From: Treponema sp. UBA1793
GTDB taxonomy: Bacteria; Spirochaetota; Spirochaetia; Treponematales; Treponemataceae
Assembly (NCBI GenBank): GCA_002314445.1
Contig: DCFX01000088.1
Coordinates: forward strand, 1 to 64,000
Length of the DNA: 64,000 nt
Reading direction: 5' to 3'
A program made the position numbers and the translations under genes. Positions 8,174 to 18,372 of this stretch are shown one piece after another; within the stretch, counting starts at the first letter, position 1; every line of letters starts with the position of its first letter. The notes under the pieces were generated by a model. That model was not told the origin of the DNA. It saw only the letters and a program-made list of their open reading frames with translations, and searched no databases.

Positions 8174-11100
8174 ATGAAACCGCTTACTCTGAAAATGCAC
8201 AATATCGGACCGTTTAAAGATGAAACGCTTGATTTTTCAAGTCTCGACGGGATGTTCATCATCTACGGAAACACAGGAGCGGGCAAAACATCGATTTTTG
8301 ATGCAATGACTTATGCTCTGTACGGCGTCCTCAACGGTTCTCGCAAAGGAAATATACGCGCGTTCCGTTCGGATTTTGCGGTGCAGACCGAATCATCCTC
8401 TGTCGAATTCACATTTGAAATCGCCCGCACAAAATACCGTGTCTACAGAACGCTTCCACAGCAGTACGTCAAAAGAAACGGTACTATTGGCGATAAGCCT
8501 GTCATCGTGAGTCTTGAATCATGTTCCGGCACAGATGTTTTTACAACAGTCAACGGCAGCACAAATGAAACGAACGAACGAATCGAAAAAATCATCGGAT
8601 TGAACGCGGCTGATTTTTCCCGGATAGTTCTGCTGCCGCAGGGAGCGTTCGCGGAATTCCTGCATGAAAGCTCTAAAGACAGACGCGACACACTTTCAAA
8701 ATTGTTCCCGGTCGATTCGTATAGTGCAATCATCGACGAAGTAAAATCTGCTGCGGATGAAAATGCGAAACTGCTCGAGGCAATTGCAGCACAGACAGCC
8801 GGTAATGCGGAAAAGTACAATGCGGAAACCGCGGAAAAAGATCTGGATGGACTACGCAGTGAAATGCAGAAATTTGAAAACCAGCAGAAAGAACTTATGA
8901 ATAAAGTGGCAGCTCTGTCTGCAGAAAAGGAAAAAATCTCCGCAAAGTTTGCATCCGCCGTTCAAAACGAAAATAACCGGAAAAAGCTTGAAGACTTGCT
9001 CACTCAGACGGAAAGCATTAATTCATCAAAAAGAAAAATAACGCTTTCAGGAGAAGCTGCGAAACTTGCCGAATATATACACAGCATGCAGCAATGCGAA
9101 AATACCAGGAAAAAGTGTACGCAGGACGTACATGACGCACAATCATATGCACTGCAGGTAAAGCAGAAACTTGAGGAACTGACATCACAGCAGAAAAAAT
9201 ACGAGGAAATAAAGAAAAATGCGGAAGAAGCAGAATCCTCACTGCCGCAGCTGAGGGAGCGTCTTGTCCAGATTAAACAGCTGCAGATTTTGCAGAAAAA
9301 GGCAGAACAGCTTGCAGCTGCAAAAAAAATTGCAGAAGACAAACTTACTGCCCTCACTGCTTTATCAGACGGAACGTTTTCAGATTTTTTGTCTACGGCG
9401 GAACCTGTTTGTACCGGCACGTATTCCATACAGGAAAATATGCCGGTAACCCGAATAATTTCGATACTTGCATCAGCAGAACAGGATGCAAAGGATAAAA
9501 AAAATAATGCACAGACCGTAGTGAAGAATGCAGGAATACGGGCAGCGCTTGAAAAGGAAATCAGTGAATCAGAAGTGCTGCTCTCCCAATCCGCAGCGGC
9601 ATATGAACAGGCGAAACAACATGCGGCTAATTTAAAAAAATGCATCGAAGATTTGCAGCGCCGCATAGAGCTGCAAAAACAGAATAACGCGGCATACTTT
9701 CTGGTTGCTTCACTTGAAGAAGGACAGCCGTGTCCGGTGTGCGGTTCCCGTTCCCATCCGGCGCCTGTAATGCCTCTTCCTGAATCGCTTGATCTGCAGA
9801 CAAAAATTGAAACGGCACAGCACAGCCTTGAGCTTGCACAAATTGAAACAGATAAAAAGCTGCAGCAGAATGCGGGTGCCGAAAAACAGCTCGAAGAAAA
9901 GAAAAAACAGCTCGCTGAAGCGGAACCTGCGCCTTCCCTTAATGATGCACTGAAAGGCTTGGCAGAAGCTGATACTGCATATCAAACCATATCCCGGACG
10001 GTTGCAAAAGCATCCGCATATGCAAATCAGTATCAGGAAGAGCAGCATAAACTTCAGCAGCTTATGCTGCAATCCGGGACAATAAAAACGGATGCAGCTT
10101 CCGCGCAGGCCGCTTATATGCAGCTTGCAGAAACAGTTTCAAATAAACCGGAAAAGGAACAGCCCGATCCCGATTCGCTTGCTGCAGAAATCGCTCTTCT
10201 TGAAAAAACAGCGGCAGAAGGTAAAGCCGCTTATAAAAAATGGAGCGATTCATACACTGATGCATGTACAAAAGATGCATCCGCAGCAGCCCGGCTTGAA
10301 GAACTTGTAAAACAACTTCAATCTGCAAAAGAAAAAGAAAAAACGGCAGCACAAACACTTTCACAGCACCTTTCCGGTTCTCCTTTTGGTACGGAAGAGG
10401 AAGCGGAGTCCGCATTCCTGCCGGACGACGACCGGTCTGTCCTTGAAAAATCAGTCACGGAATATGAAGATGAAGTAAAAAAGCTGACGGCACTTATCAA
10501 CAATGCAGAGCAGACTGAATCAAGCGGCATACTTCACAAGCAGATTGAGTTAAAAGAATCGGAAAGTGAAGAAACGCAGAAAGAACTCGGAGAAACCGGA
10601 AAATCAATCCGGGACATAAGCAGCAGGTACAATGCGCTTAACTCATATATAAAAGAAAATATTTCTCTTGAAAAACAGCGCTCTGAGCTTGAAAAAAAAT
10701 CGGCACCGTACAAAATGCTCTATGCTGATCTTTCCGGCAAAAACCCGAAAAATATCCCGTTCGACGCATGGGCGCTCGGTATGTATTTTGAACAGATCGT
10801 CCAGTATGCAAATACCCGCTTCAACGATATTTCAAACGGGCGCTATATGTTTAAGATCGCAGAGGACAGACAGACCGGTAGTGGTTATAAAGGCCTCGAC
10901 CTGCTCGTTTCTGACAGCTTTACCGGCATGGACCGCGATACAGCGACACTCAGCGGAGGCGAAACGTTTATGGCGTCAATAAGCCTTGCACTTGCGCTTA
11001 CTGATATCATCCAGAATAGAAACGGCGGCGTACGGCTTGACTCTCTTTTCATCGACGAAGGATTCGGTACACTCGACGAGGAGACGCTCGACTGCGCTAT

Positions 11101-11233
11101 CTCCATCCTTGCCAATCTGCAGGAAACTAAAATGGTGGGTATCATTTCGCATGTGGAGAGCATGCGCTCTGCTGTCCGCTCCCAGGTAGAAATCATAAAA
11201 ACGGCGGAAGGGTCACATATAAAAATACAATAA
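8174..11233 (+). CDS. sbcC: Exonuclease subunit SbcC (Rad50-type ATPase)
   Basis: A 1019-residue SMC-like ATPase. The N-terminus has Walker A (GNTGAGKTSIFDAMTYAL), then long coiled coils broken near residue 520 by the zinc hook CPVCGSRSHP. The C-terminus has the ABC signature TLSGGETFMASISLAL and Walker B LDSLFIDEGFGTLDEE. I start it at ATG 8174, one base after the sbcD stop; a longer frame reaching 8141 would overlap sbcD and has no family support. Partner of SbcD in double-strand break and hairpin processing. A strong terminator follows directly. Confidence 0.95.
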   Translation: MKPLTLKMHNIGPFKDETLDFSSLDGMFIIYGNTGAGKTSIFDAMTYALYGVLNGSRKGNIRAFRSDFAVQTESSSVEFTFEIARTKYRVYRTLPQQYVKRNGTIGDKPVIVSLESCSGTDVFTTVNGSTNETNERIEKIIGLNAADFSRIVLLPQGAFAEFLHESSKDRRDTLSKLFPVDSYSAIIDEVKSAADENAKLLEAIAAQTAGNAEKYNAETAEKDLDGLRSEMQKFENQQKELMNKVAALSAEKEKISAKFASAVQNENNRKKLEDLLTQTESINSSKRKITLSGEAAKLAEYIHSMQQCENTRKKCTQDVHDAQSYALQVKQKLEELTSQQKKYEEIKKNAEEAESSLPQLRERLVQIKQLQILQKKAEQLAAAKKIAEDKLTALTALSDGTFSDFLSTAEPVCTGTYSIQENMPVTRIISILASAEQDAKDKKNNAQTVVKNAGIRAALEKEISESEVLLSQSAAAYEQAKQHAANLKKCIEDLQRRIELQKQNNAAYFLVASLEEGQPCPVCGSRSHPAPVMPLPESLDLQTKIETAQHSLELAQIETDKKLQQNAGAEKQLEEKKKQLAEAEPAPSLNDALKGLAEADTAYQTISRTVAKASAYANQYQEEQHKLQQLMLQSGTIKTDAASAQAAYMQLAETVSNKPEKEQPDPDSLAAEIALLEKTAAEGKAAYKKWSDSYTDACTKDASAAARLEELVKQLQSAKEKEKTAAQTLSQHLSGSPFGTEEEAESAFLPDDDRSVLEKSVTEYEDEVKKLTALINNAEQTESSGILHKQIELKESESEETQKELGETGKSIRDISSRYNALNSYIKENISLEKQRSELEKKSAPYKMLYADLSGKNPKNIPFDAWALGMYFEQIVQYANTRFNDISNGRYMFKIAEDRQTGSGYKGLDLLVSDSFTGMDRDTATLSGGETFMASISLALALTDIIQNRNGGVRLDSLFIDEGFGTLDEETLDCAISILANLQETKMVGIISHVESMRSAVRSQVEIIKTAEGSHIKIQ

Positions 11234-11278
11234 AAAGGTGCCGTCCCGTAAGTTTCGCCTGTGGGACGGCACCTTTTT
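11232..11278 (+). terminator. Intrinsic terminator after sbcC
   Basis: A perfect 16-bp inverted repeat: AAAAAGGTGCCGTCCC (11232-11247) pairs with GGGACGGCACCTTTTT (11263-11278) around a 15-nt loop. The GC-rich stem with flanking A and T runs can work in both directions. It ends the SDR-sbcDC unit and may also stop readthrough from oadB, whose gene ends 79 nt away on the other strand. Confidence 0.92.
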
Positions 11279-11356
11279 CAAAATATAACTTGACAGATAA
11301 CGCAGCAAAATGCCAGCCATCCGCCAATGCACTTTTTTCTATTTCACCGTCAGGTT

Positions 11357-12787
11357 TTATGCGTATGTCGCGATAAATACGCCAGCCGCAATTGCCGTAC
11401 CGATAACGCCTGCGACATTAGGTCCCATAGCGTTCATAAGCAGGAAGTTCGACGGGTCATACTCCATACCAACCTTGTTTGAAACACGGGCCGCCATCGG
11501 TACTGCAGAAACACCTGCCGAGCCGATAAGCGGATTGATCTTCTGACCTTTTGGTAAAAAGAGATTCATAAGCTTTGCCATAAGAACACCGCCGGCTGTT
11601 GCAATACAGAAAGCCAAAAGCCCAAGGGCAATGATTCCGAGTGAGTTCGGATTGATAATCTTTTCCGGAGTCATCTGCGAACCGACTCCGAGAGACAGAA
11701 GGATTGAAACGATATTCATCATTTCATTCTGTACAGTCTTTGACAGACGGTCTACACAGCCCGACTCCTGAAGGAAGTTACCGAACGCAAGCATACCGAT
11801 AAGCGGAGCCGCCGGCGGAAGAAGCAGAATCGTAAGGATGAGAAGCATAATCGGGAAGAGAATCTTTTCCATTCTTGAAACAGGTCGAACCTGAGGCATC
11901 GTAATGAGACGCTCTTTCTTTGTAGTAAACAGCTTCATAATCGGCGGCTGGATAAGAGGTACGAGAGCCATGTAAGAATATGCAGCTACCGCAACGACAG
12001 CCAGCATCTCAGGGGCAAGTTTGCCGGCAACATAAATTGTCGTCGGGCCGTCCGCACCACCGATGATTGCGATTGCGCACGCCTGCTTCATATTATAGTC
12101 AATACCCGGAATAAGATTGAAAAGCGCAACTCCGAACATCGTTGCAAATACACCGAGCTGGGCTGCTCCTCCGAGCAAAGCTGTCTTAGGATTGGCAATA
12201 AGCGGACCGAAGTCGGTCATTGCTCCAATTCCCATAAAGATAAGCATCGGGAAAAATTCGTTGCCGACGCCGGCTTTGTAGATGATGTTAAGCATGCCGT
12301 TCGGTGCATCGCCCATACCCGCCCCGAGTATATTCACGAATACAGTGCCGAATCCTATCGGGATAAGCAGAAGAGGTTCAAATCCCTTTGCCGCACCCAG
12401 ATAAATGATGAGAAAGCCTACCACAATCATGATAACGCTGTACCATGCAGGAACAGACACATCCGCGAAAGGATCATGCGCTTCCTGTGCAGCCTCTACT
12501 GCAGCCGCTGCCTGCGCGGCGGCTTTTTCTTCTGCAGTTTCAGTATGCGCCATTTTGTAAATTCCGGTATTATGCCAGATATTTACCAGAAATGTATGAA
12601 CGTCTATGCTTTTTATTCCTTCAGACCCCTTAATTTTAGCGGTACTGATTGTCCGGAATGATGCCTGGGCTTCCTGGTTACTCTGAGCAAAAATCGTACT
12701 TTTTCCTGCAGAAAACACAAATGCAATCCCCATAAGCAGGAAGACGACAATGAAAATGTTCTTTATGTTCTTATTTGTTGTATCCAT
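11357..12787 (-). CDS. oadB: Sodium-pumping oxaloacetate decarboxylase beta subunit (OadB)
   Basis: A 476-residue polytopic membrane protein. The core from about residue 115 shows the family stretches [44 protein letters not shown] and [16 protein letters not shown], including the aspartates that couple decarboxylation of carboxybiotin to sodium export. The first 115 residues are unusual for this subunit: a signal-like hydrophobic helix ([18 protein letters not shown]), a loop, and an alanine/glutamate-rich stretch before the first conserved helix. It is the last gene of oadG-oadA-oadB, 11 nt after oadA. It would provide a sodium gradient during fermentation. Confidence 0.92.
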   Translation of the reverse strand: MDTTNKNIKNIFIVVFLLMGIAFVFSAGKSTIFAQSNQEAQASFRTISTAKIKGSEGIKSIDVHTFLVNIWHNTGIYKMAHTETAEEKAAAQAAAAVEAAQEAHDPFADVSVPAWYSVIMIVVGFLIIYLGAAKGFEPLLLIPIGFGTVFVNILGAGMGDAPNGMLNIIYKAGVGNEFFPMLIFMGIGAMTDFGPLIANPKTALLGGAAQLGVFATMFGVALFNLIPGIDYNMKQACAIAIIGGADGPTTIYVAGKLAPEMLAVVAVAAYSYMALVPLIQPPIMKLFTTKKERLITMPQVRPVSRMEKILFPIMLLILTILLLPPAAPLIGMLAFGNFLQESGCVDRLSKTVQNEMMNIVSILLSLGVGSQMTPEKIINPNSLGIIALGLLAFCIATAGGVLMAKLMNLFLPKGQKINPLIGSAGVSAVPMAARVSNKVGMEYDPSNFLLMNAMGPNVAGVIGTAIAAGVFIATYA

Positions 12788-12798
12788 ATGTATCTGCC

Positions 12799-14856
12799 TT
12801 ATTTGATTTCAGCAAGAGGCTGACCTGATGTAATCTGGGTGCCCGGCTGTGCAAGGAAATGAACCTTTCCGGCAGTGCCCGCTTTTACCTCAAGCTCCAT
12901 CTTCATAGATTCAATCATGACAATGGTTGTATCGGCTTTTACTATATCGCCTTCTGTTGCGACATAGCGGAGAAGTGTGCCTGCTACGGGAGCATTGACT
13001 GATTTTCCGCCTGTCGGAGCAGATGCTGCAGCCGGAGCTGCTTTTACGGCAGCCGGTTTCGGAGCGGCCGGAATGACAACAGTTCCGCCGAGCGACGCAA
13101 GAGCCTGTCCTGAGGCAATCTGGCTTCCCGGCTGTGCAATGAATGTTATTTTCCCGTCAGCAGGAGCTTTTACTTCAAGTTCCATTTTCATGGACTCAAT
13201 CATGATGACCGTATCGCCTTTCTTTACCTGCGCACCGTTCTGTGCAACATAACGGAGCAATGTACCTGCTACAGGCGCCTTTATTTCAGTTCCTCCTGTT
13301 ACGACAGGAGCGGCAGACGGTGCTGCTGCTGCATCTCCGAAAGAAACAGCATATGCAGTTCCGTTAACAACGACATCGTCGCTGCCGGTTGTTGTCGTTA
13401 CTGCATACGGTGTGCCGTTTACAGTAACAGTATATGAACCGCCTTTCGGAGCGGCTGCAGCGGCAGGAGCAGCCGGTTTAATGCCGAATGCTGTCTGTGC
13501 GTCAATAGGGCCGTTCACGCGTTCTTTGAAGAATTTTTCTGCAACTTTCGGGAACATGGCATATGTAAGGACATCCTCATCGCTGCCGTTTCCGCCGGCT
13601 TTTTTTGTATCTTCAACGCATTTATCCCACTCGTTTGCAATGAGATCCGCAGGTCTGCACGTAACGACTGCGTCCATGCTGCTCTGTTTAAGCGCTTCTT
13701 TCTGTAGTTCTGCATTGCAGGGAGCAGGAGTTGCACCGTATTTTCCGACAAGAAGATCGCGGAATTCCTGAGTAAGACGGGCATACCGTCCGAAGAGTAC
13801 GTTAAACACAGCCTGCGTACCGACAATCTGGCTTGTCGGTGTGACAAGGGGAATGTACCCGACATCTTTCTGAACAATAGGAATCTCTTTGAGAACGTCA
13901 TCCATCTTGTCCGATGCACCCTGCTGTTTGAGCTGGCTTTCAAGATTGGAAAGCATGCCGCCAGGAACCTGGGAAACAAGGATGCGTGTATCGGCACCGA
14001 GGAATTTCGATTCAAGAGAAGCATAGTGAGTGCGGACTTCCCTGAAATATGCAGCAATCTCAAGCAGTGCTTTTATATCAAGCCCTGTCTCGAATTCAGT
14101 TCCCTTGAGCATTTCAACGACAGTTTCCGTCGGGCTGTGGGATGTACCCATAGACATGGAAGAAATGGCCGTATCAAGTATATCTGCTCCGGCTTCTGCC
14201 GCTTTGAGCAGCGTAGCCACACTCAGACCTGTAGTTGCGTGGGAATGGATTTCGATCGGCATATCAACTTCAGCTTTAATAGCTTTTACAAGGTCATATG
14301 CTTCAAACGGCTTCAGAAGACCAGCCATATCTTTTATACAGATTGAATCGGCACCGAATTCGGCATAGCGTTTTGCAAGTTTTGCATATACTTCAGTTGT
14401 ATGGTACGGAGTTGTGGCGTATGAAATTGCCATCTGAACTTCTTTACCGGTTTTCTTTGCAGCTTTCGCAGCCCGTTCAAGATTGCGGGGATCATTGCAT
14501 GCATCAAAAATCCGGAAAATACCGATTCCGTTTTTCGCAGCTGTTTCAACAAATTTGTCTACGACATCGTCAGCGTAATGACGATAGCCGAGCAGATTCT
14601 GACCGCGCAGCAGCATCATGATTTTCGTATTAGGCATCGCAGCATGGAGCTTGCGGAGACGATCCCATGGATCTTCGTTAAGGAAACGGATGCAGGAGTC
14701 GTAAGTTGCTCCACCCCATCCTTCTGCAGCATAATAACCGATTTTATCAATCATCGGACATGCAGGAAGCATATCTGCCGTTGTCATACGCGTCGCATGA
14801 AGTGACTGATGCGCATCGCGCAGAACAAGTTCTGTAAGTTGGACTTTCTTAGCCAT
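12799..14856 (-). CDS. oadA: Oxaloacetate decarboxylase alpha subunit with two biotinyl domains
   Basis: A 685-residue protein. Residues 1 to about 460 are the carboxyltransferase barrel ([36 protein letters not shown] with the metal-binding histidines). Two biotinyl domains follow in tandem, each with the biotinylated lysine in [12 protein letters not shown]. Most OadA proteins have only one. The two copies are close but not identical in protein sequence and are joined by an Ala/Pro-rich hinge. A clear Shine-Dalgarno (CAGGAG) precedes the ATG. Works with OadG and OadB in the membrane; pyruvate is the product of oxaloacetate. Confidence 0.93.
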   Translation of the reverse strand: MAKKVQLTELVLRDAHQSLHATRMTTADMLPACPMIDKIGYYAAEGWGGATYDSCIRFLNEDPWDRLRKLHAAMPNTKIMMLLRGQNLLGYRHYADDVVDKFVETAAKNGIGIFRIFDACNDPRNLERAAKAAKKTGKEVQMAISYATTPYHTTEVYAKLAKRYAEFGADSICIKDMAGLLKPFEAYDLVKAIKAEVDMPIEIHSHATTGLSVATLLKAAEAGADILDTAISSMSMGTSHSPTETVVEMLKGTEFETGLDIKALLEIAAYFREVRTHYASLESKFLGADTRILVSQVPGGMLSNLESQLKQQGASDKMDDVLKEIPIVQKDVGYIPLVTPTSQIVGTQAVFNVLFGRYARLTQEFRDLLVGKYGATPAPCNAELQKEALKQSSMDAVVTCRPADLIANEWDKCVEDTKKAGGNGSDEDVLTYAMFPKVAEKFFKERVNGPIDAQTAFGIKPAAPAAAAAPKGGSYTVTVNGTPYAVTTTTGSDDVVVNGTAYAVSFGDAAAAPSAAPVVTGGTEIKAPVAGTLLRYVAQNGAQVKKGDTVIMIESMKMELEVKAPADGKITFIAQPGSQIASGQALASLGGTVVIPAAPKPAAVKAAPAAASAPTGGKSVNAPVAGTLLRYVATEGDIVKADTTIVMIESMKMELEVKAGTAGKVHFLAQPGTQITSGQPLAEIK

Positions 14857-14871
14857 AATATTTACTCCTGA

Positions 14872-15117
14872 TTATTGCTTTTCATGAACAGCAGCAGCGA
14901 TTGCAGCAATTGCTGCATTATCCTGAGACGGAACTACAGCTGCAGGCGCAGATTTCATTGTTGCATCTTTCTTTGTGTCTGTATCAAGTTTCAGTCCATG
15001 AACAGCTGTTTGAAGCATGTGCATGCACAGAATCAAGATAATCAGGAAAGAGAACACAACACCCATACCGAGCAGAGTAAGAATACCACTTTGCTGAAGC
15101 ATTTCAGATATTGTCAT
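14872..15117 (-). CDS. oadG: Oxaloacetate decarboxylase gamma subunit (OadG-like)
   Basis: An 81-residue protein with one N-terminal membrane helix (LTLLGMGVVFSFLIILILCMHMLQ) and an alanine-rich soluble tail, the usual layout of OadG, which anchors the alpha subunit to OadB. The sequence is weakly conserved, so the call leans on layout and its place just upstream of oadA (15-nt gap). It is the first gene of the operon and has a GAGGAAA ribosome-binding site. Confidence 0.85.
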   Translation of the reverse strand: MTISEMLQQSGILTLLGMGVVFSFLIILILCMHMLQTAVHGLKLDTDTKKDATMKSAPAAVVPSQDNAAIAAIAAAVHEKQ

Positions 15118-15211
15118 ATTTCCTCCATGGGAATGTCCGTTGTTCGGCCGGACTTATTATTTTAAAAATGCCGATTATTATCATTCTAGAATAATACGTT
15201 CTTTTATTCAA

Positions 15212-15291
15212 TATACGAGTATACGGAAAAGTTACCATTTTTACAGTTTTGCGGAAAAGTTTACCAAATTATATAGAACTTATGGTAAAAT
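15212..15291. promoter_or_regulatory. Intergenic control region between oadG and the YhhN gene
   Basis: The 232-nt gap holds a small palindrome TATAC-GA-GTATA (15212-15223), two direct repeats CGGAAAAGTTACCA (15224-15237) and CGGAAAAGTTTACCA (15252-15266) set 28 nt apart, and an extended -10 box TGGTAAAAT (TAAAAT at 15286-15291) facing the YhhN gene. The repeats, almost three helical turns apart, look like binding sites for one regulator that could act on either gene. No known regulator site was recognised. Confidence 0.45.
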
Positions 15292-15349
15292 AAAAGCAGG
15301 AAGCTGATTCAGAGTTTCCTGTTATCAATATTTTATTAGAGGAGCGAGT

Positions 15350-16015
15350 ATGATGTACATTTTCGGCGGACTTTTTATTGTTGACAGCATTCTTCATTTA
15401 ATCGGATGTATTACCGGAAACAAAAAACTCTGCACAATTACAAAGCCGCTGCTTATGCCGCTGCTTGCAGCAACAGCAGCAGTAATTCTTATTCCTGAAC
15501 TGCCGGCGTCCGGCTTTACCCTTATATTTACTATGCTTGCCCTCGCATGCGGGACTGCCGGCGATATCCTGCTTCTTTACACAGGCAAAAAGTATTTCAT
15601 TCTCGGTGCACTCTGTTTTTTCGCCGGGCACATCTTCTGGATTGTGCAGTACGCTCCTGCGTTCAGCACATTGTCCCTTGCAGCACTGTTTATCGGAGCC
15701 GCATGCTCTGCAGCGTATCTTGCAGCGGTATACTTTATAATCGTAAAACCAGCAGATGTAATGGGTGCTGGTTTCCTGGTATACGGAGCCGCACTCTGTA
15801 TGCTTGTTTTCACCGGTGCAGCGGCTGTCAATGCATATCACACGACAGTATCTGAACTTTTCCTGTCCGGAGCGCTGCTGTTCCTTGCATCGGACAGTAT
15901 GCTTGGATACACTGTAATGAAAAAGAAATTTCCGTTATCGGAATTTCTTATCATGGCCACATATATAGCAGCCCAGGCATTGCTTACAGCGGGTGTCGTC
16001 CTTCCTCTGTATTAA
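15350..16015 (+). CDS. YhhN/TMEM86 family membrane protein
   Basis: A 221-residue protein with about eight membrane helices and the family motifs KPLLMPLLAA and LACGTAGDILLLY plus a late ASDSMLGYTVMKKKFP. Animal TMEM86 members hydrolyse lysoplasmalogen; a similar role here is possible since many anaerobes make plasmalogens, but no plasmalogen gene is nearby. GAGGAG 8 nt upstream supports the ATG at 15350 (or 15353). The stop overlaps the end of convergent dapB by 4 nt. Confidence 0.85.
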   Translation: MMYIFGGLFIVDSILHLIGCITGNKKLCTITKPLLMPLLAATAAVILIPELPASGFTLIFTMLALACGTAGDILLLYTGKKYFILGALCFFAGHIFWIVQYAPAFSTLSLAALFIGAACSAAYLAAVYFIIVKPADVMGAGFLVYGAALCMLVFTGAAAVNAYHTTVSELFLSGALLFLASDSMLGYTVMKKKFPLSEFLIMATYIAAQALLTAGVVLPLY

Positions 16016-16791
16016 AACAGATCTTCCATGCCGTACAGGTGCCCTTTCTGCAGCCTGCCCGTCTTGAGCGCAGCAGAAAGACGTTCAAGCGAATGGACAG
16101 CACCGAGAGCTAACCCTTCCCTGTTTCTGGTACGGTGCGTTAGTTCTATTGTATCTGCCGGACCGTCAAAAAATACCGTATGCGTCCCGGGTACGGAACC
16201 GCATCTTGTACTTGAGACGTGCAGCTGATTTGTCTGCGGTTTTTCATGAAATGCGTCTGTCACCATTTCTGTTTTGGAATGGTTGCTTTCCATAATACGA
16301 TGAGCTATTTCAAGCGCCGTCCCTGAAGGGCTGTCCGCTTTCTGGTCATGGTGCATTTCCCACACAGCCATATCGTATTCACTGTACGGCTGCAGAAGTT
16401 TTACAGCTTCCTCAACTATTTTATAGAAAACATTCACACCAATGGAGAAGTTGGAGGAATGCATTATCGTTCCGCCGCAGGATGCTGCAAGGTCGGCAAC
16501 TTCCTTTTCGCAGTCGACCCATCCTGTCGTACCGACGACAAGCGGAAGGCCGAGCGGCAGCAGCGCTTTTATATTACCCATAACTGCAGCCGGATGACTG
16601 AATTCAATGATTCCCTCTGCACCGGAAGATTTGACCGCGCGTGCAGCAGATTCTCCGTCACCGGCAGAAATCCGTACGTCTGCATCGGAAGCTGCTACGT
16701 CGACAGTAATAACCACTTCATCACCGCACCGGACAGCCGCATCTTTTATCATATGTCCCATTTTGCCGTAACCGACTAATGCAATTTTCAT
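16012..16791 (-). CDS. dapB: 4-hydroxy-tetrahydrodipicolinate reductase
   Basis: A 259-residue enzyme with the NAD(P)H loop VGYGKMGHMIKD, the catalytic/lysine-binding regions MHSSNFSIGVN and MHHDQKADSPSGTALEIA, and the closing HRTRNREGLALGAVHSLERL. It makes tetrahydrodipicolinate for diaminopimelate or lysine and so serves peptidoglycan synthesis. Preceded by GAGGATGAAAT as ribosome-binding site. No other dap gene is adjacent. The 179-nt gap towards the permease contains a hairpin (GTTCCTGC 16908-16915 with GCAGGAAC 16924-16931) without a T-run. Confidence 0.95.
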   Translation of the reverse strand: MKIALVGYGKMGHMIKDAAVRCGDEVVITVDVAASDADVRISAGDGESAARAVKSSGAEGIIEFSHPAAVMGNIKALLPLGLPLVVGTTGWVDCEKEVADLAASCGGTIMHSSNFSIGVNVFYKIVEEAVKLLQPYSEYDMAVWEMHHDQKADSPSGTALEIAHRIMESNHSKTEMVTDAFHEKPQTNQLHVSSTRCGSVPGTHTVFFDGPADTIELTHRTRNREGLALGAVHSLERLSAALKTGRLQKGHLYGMEDLF

Positions 16792-16970
16792 ATTTCATCC
16801 TCATTATTTTCAATAAAAAATATAGTTTTAGTATATCAGGACTTTGTAAAAAACAAAACACTACGCTGCATCTGCAAAAAGCAATTCCACCGGGGACGAC
16901 CGGTCAGGTTCCTGCTTCTTCAGGCAGGAACGCCTGCCGGCAGTATCGGCTCCCGGCAGAAAGCATACGC

Positions 16971-18293
16971 TTATTTTTTGTCCACGCCTTTCGGGATGAT
17001 GAGGTTGAGGAAGATTCCGACAACAGTTGCAAGAGCTACGCCGCCTAAACTGAACGTAAAATCCTTCCCGACTGTAAACTGCAGGATGCCGCCGCCGATG
17101 CCTATAACCATCACAACCGAAGAAATCGTAAGATTGCGCTTATCCTGATAATCAACTCCTTCTTCCACAAGAGTGCGCAGACCACTGGATGCTATAAGTC
17201 CGTAAAGCAGCATAGAAATACCGCCCAGAACAGGTCCGGGAATCGTCTGTATAAATGCACCGACTTTCTGGCAGAAGGACAGAAGGACTGCGATTACGGC
17301 AGCTCCTCCGATGACCCATACACTGTAAACTTTCGTAATTGCCATAACACCGATGTTTTCACCATATGTTGTATTCGGCGGCCCCCCCCACAGTGCGGCC
17401 CATGCGGTTGCAAGTCCGTCTCCGGTAAGCGTGCGGTGCAGTCCCGGATCCTTGAGAAAGTCCCTGCCGACAACTCTCGATGTTGTGAGAGTGTCTCCAA
17501 GGTGTTCGCAGATTGTTGCAAGTGATACGATTATGAATGTAAGGACGGCAACAATGTTGAACTTAGGAGCCATCCAGAAATAATGGCCGGCCGCATCAGT
17601 CTGGAGGAAAGGCAGCCCTAACCATTTAGCATTTCTCACGGCTTCAAAATCGATAATATGATACGCAGGAATGAAAATTCCCATAATAAACGCAAAAAGA
17701 TATCCGCCGACAAGGCCGATAAGAATGGAAATTGTGTTGAAAAATCCCTTCAGGAATATCGTCGCAACGATTGCAATACCAAGAGTCACAGCAGCAATAC
17801 TCAGGTATACAAGCGAATAATCCTGTGCTGCTCCGGTTGAACCGACATACATTGCTTCCTTTATAGCTGTCGGTGCAAGATTCATACCAATAACAATGAT
17901 GACGGAACCAATAACGACAGGCGGAAGCGCTGCATCTATCCAGCTTTTACCGCATACCTTCACGATAAACGCAACAAGACAGTAAAACAAACCTGCGCAT
18001 ATAGCGCCGCCCATAGCATACGGCATACCGTACTGATGTCCTATTCCGATAAGTGCCGGAATAAAAGCGAATGACGACCCCAGAAAGGCCGGAACTTTTG
18101 CACCTGTCACAAGAATGTAAATCAAAGTGCCGCTTCCTGCAGTAAACAGCGCCGTGGACGGACTCAACCCTGTCAAAAGCGGTACAAGTATCGTTGCACC
18201 GAACATGGCAAACACGTGCTGAAAACTAAGTGGAATCCACTGAGCGAGCGGGGGCCTGTCGTGAGGTCCCCAGATTTTGGATGATGATTCCAT
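16971..18293 (-). CDS. Uracil/xanthine permease (NCS2 family)
   Basis: A 440-residue transporter with about 12-14 membrane helices. Family motifs seen: PLSFQHVFAMFGATILVPLLTGL near the start, GLFYCLVAFIVKVCGKSWIDAALPPVVIGSVI, the ICEHLGD loop, and GGPPNTTYGENIGVMAITKVYS. The PPNTTYGENI form is that of uracil permeases, so UraA is most likely. I start it at ATG 18293 because AGAGGAG is 7 nt upstream; the longer frame would begin inside the promoter zone. A perfect TATAAT on the minus strand (18324-18319) gives a leader of about 20 nt, leaving no room for a riboswitch. Confidence 0.88.
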   Translation of the reverse strand: MESSSKIWGPHDRPPLAQWIPLSFQHVFAMFGATILVPLLTGLSPSTALFTAGSGTLIYILVTGAKVPAFLGSSFAFIPALIGIGHQYGMPYAMGGAICAGLFYCLVAFIVKVCGKSWIDAALPPVVIGSVIIVIGMNLAPTAIKEAMYVGSTGAAQDYSLVYLSIAAVTLGIAIVATIFLKGFFNTISILIGLVGGYLFAFIMGIFIPAYHIIDFEAVRNAKWLGLPFLQTDAAGHYFWMAPKFNIVAVLTFIIVSLATICEHLGDTLTTSRVVGRDFLKDPGLHRTLTGDGLATAWAALWGGPPNTTYGENIGVMAITKVYSVWVIGGAAVIAVLLSFCQKVGAFIQTIPGPVLGGISMLLYGLIASSGLRTLVEEGVDYQDKRNLTISSVVMVIGIGGGILQFTVGKDFTFSLGGVALATVVGIFLNLIIPKGVDKK

Positions 18294-18372
18294 GAATAAC
18301 TCCTCTTGAATTTTTGCAATTATATCATCAGACAGAATGTTTGAATATAAAAATATAAAAATAAAGAAACTG

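Noticed and set aside
13412..13771. Open frames antisense to oadA and other long genes
   Set aside because: Products of codon bias on the opposite strand; no start signals or family likeness.
16908..16931. Hairpin downstream of the uracil permease as an intrinsic terminator
   Set aside because: Eight-bp stem is good but no T-run follows on the minus strand.
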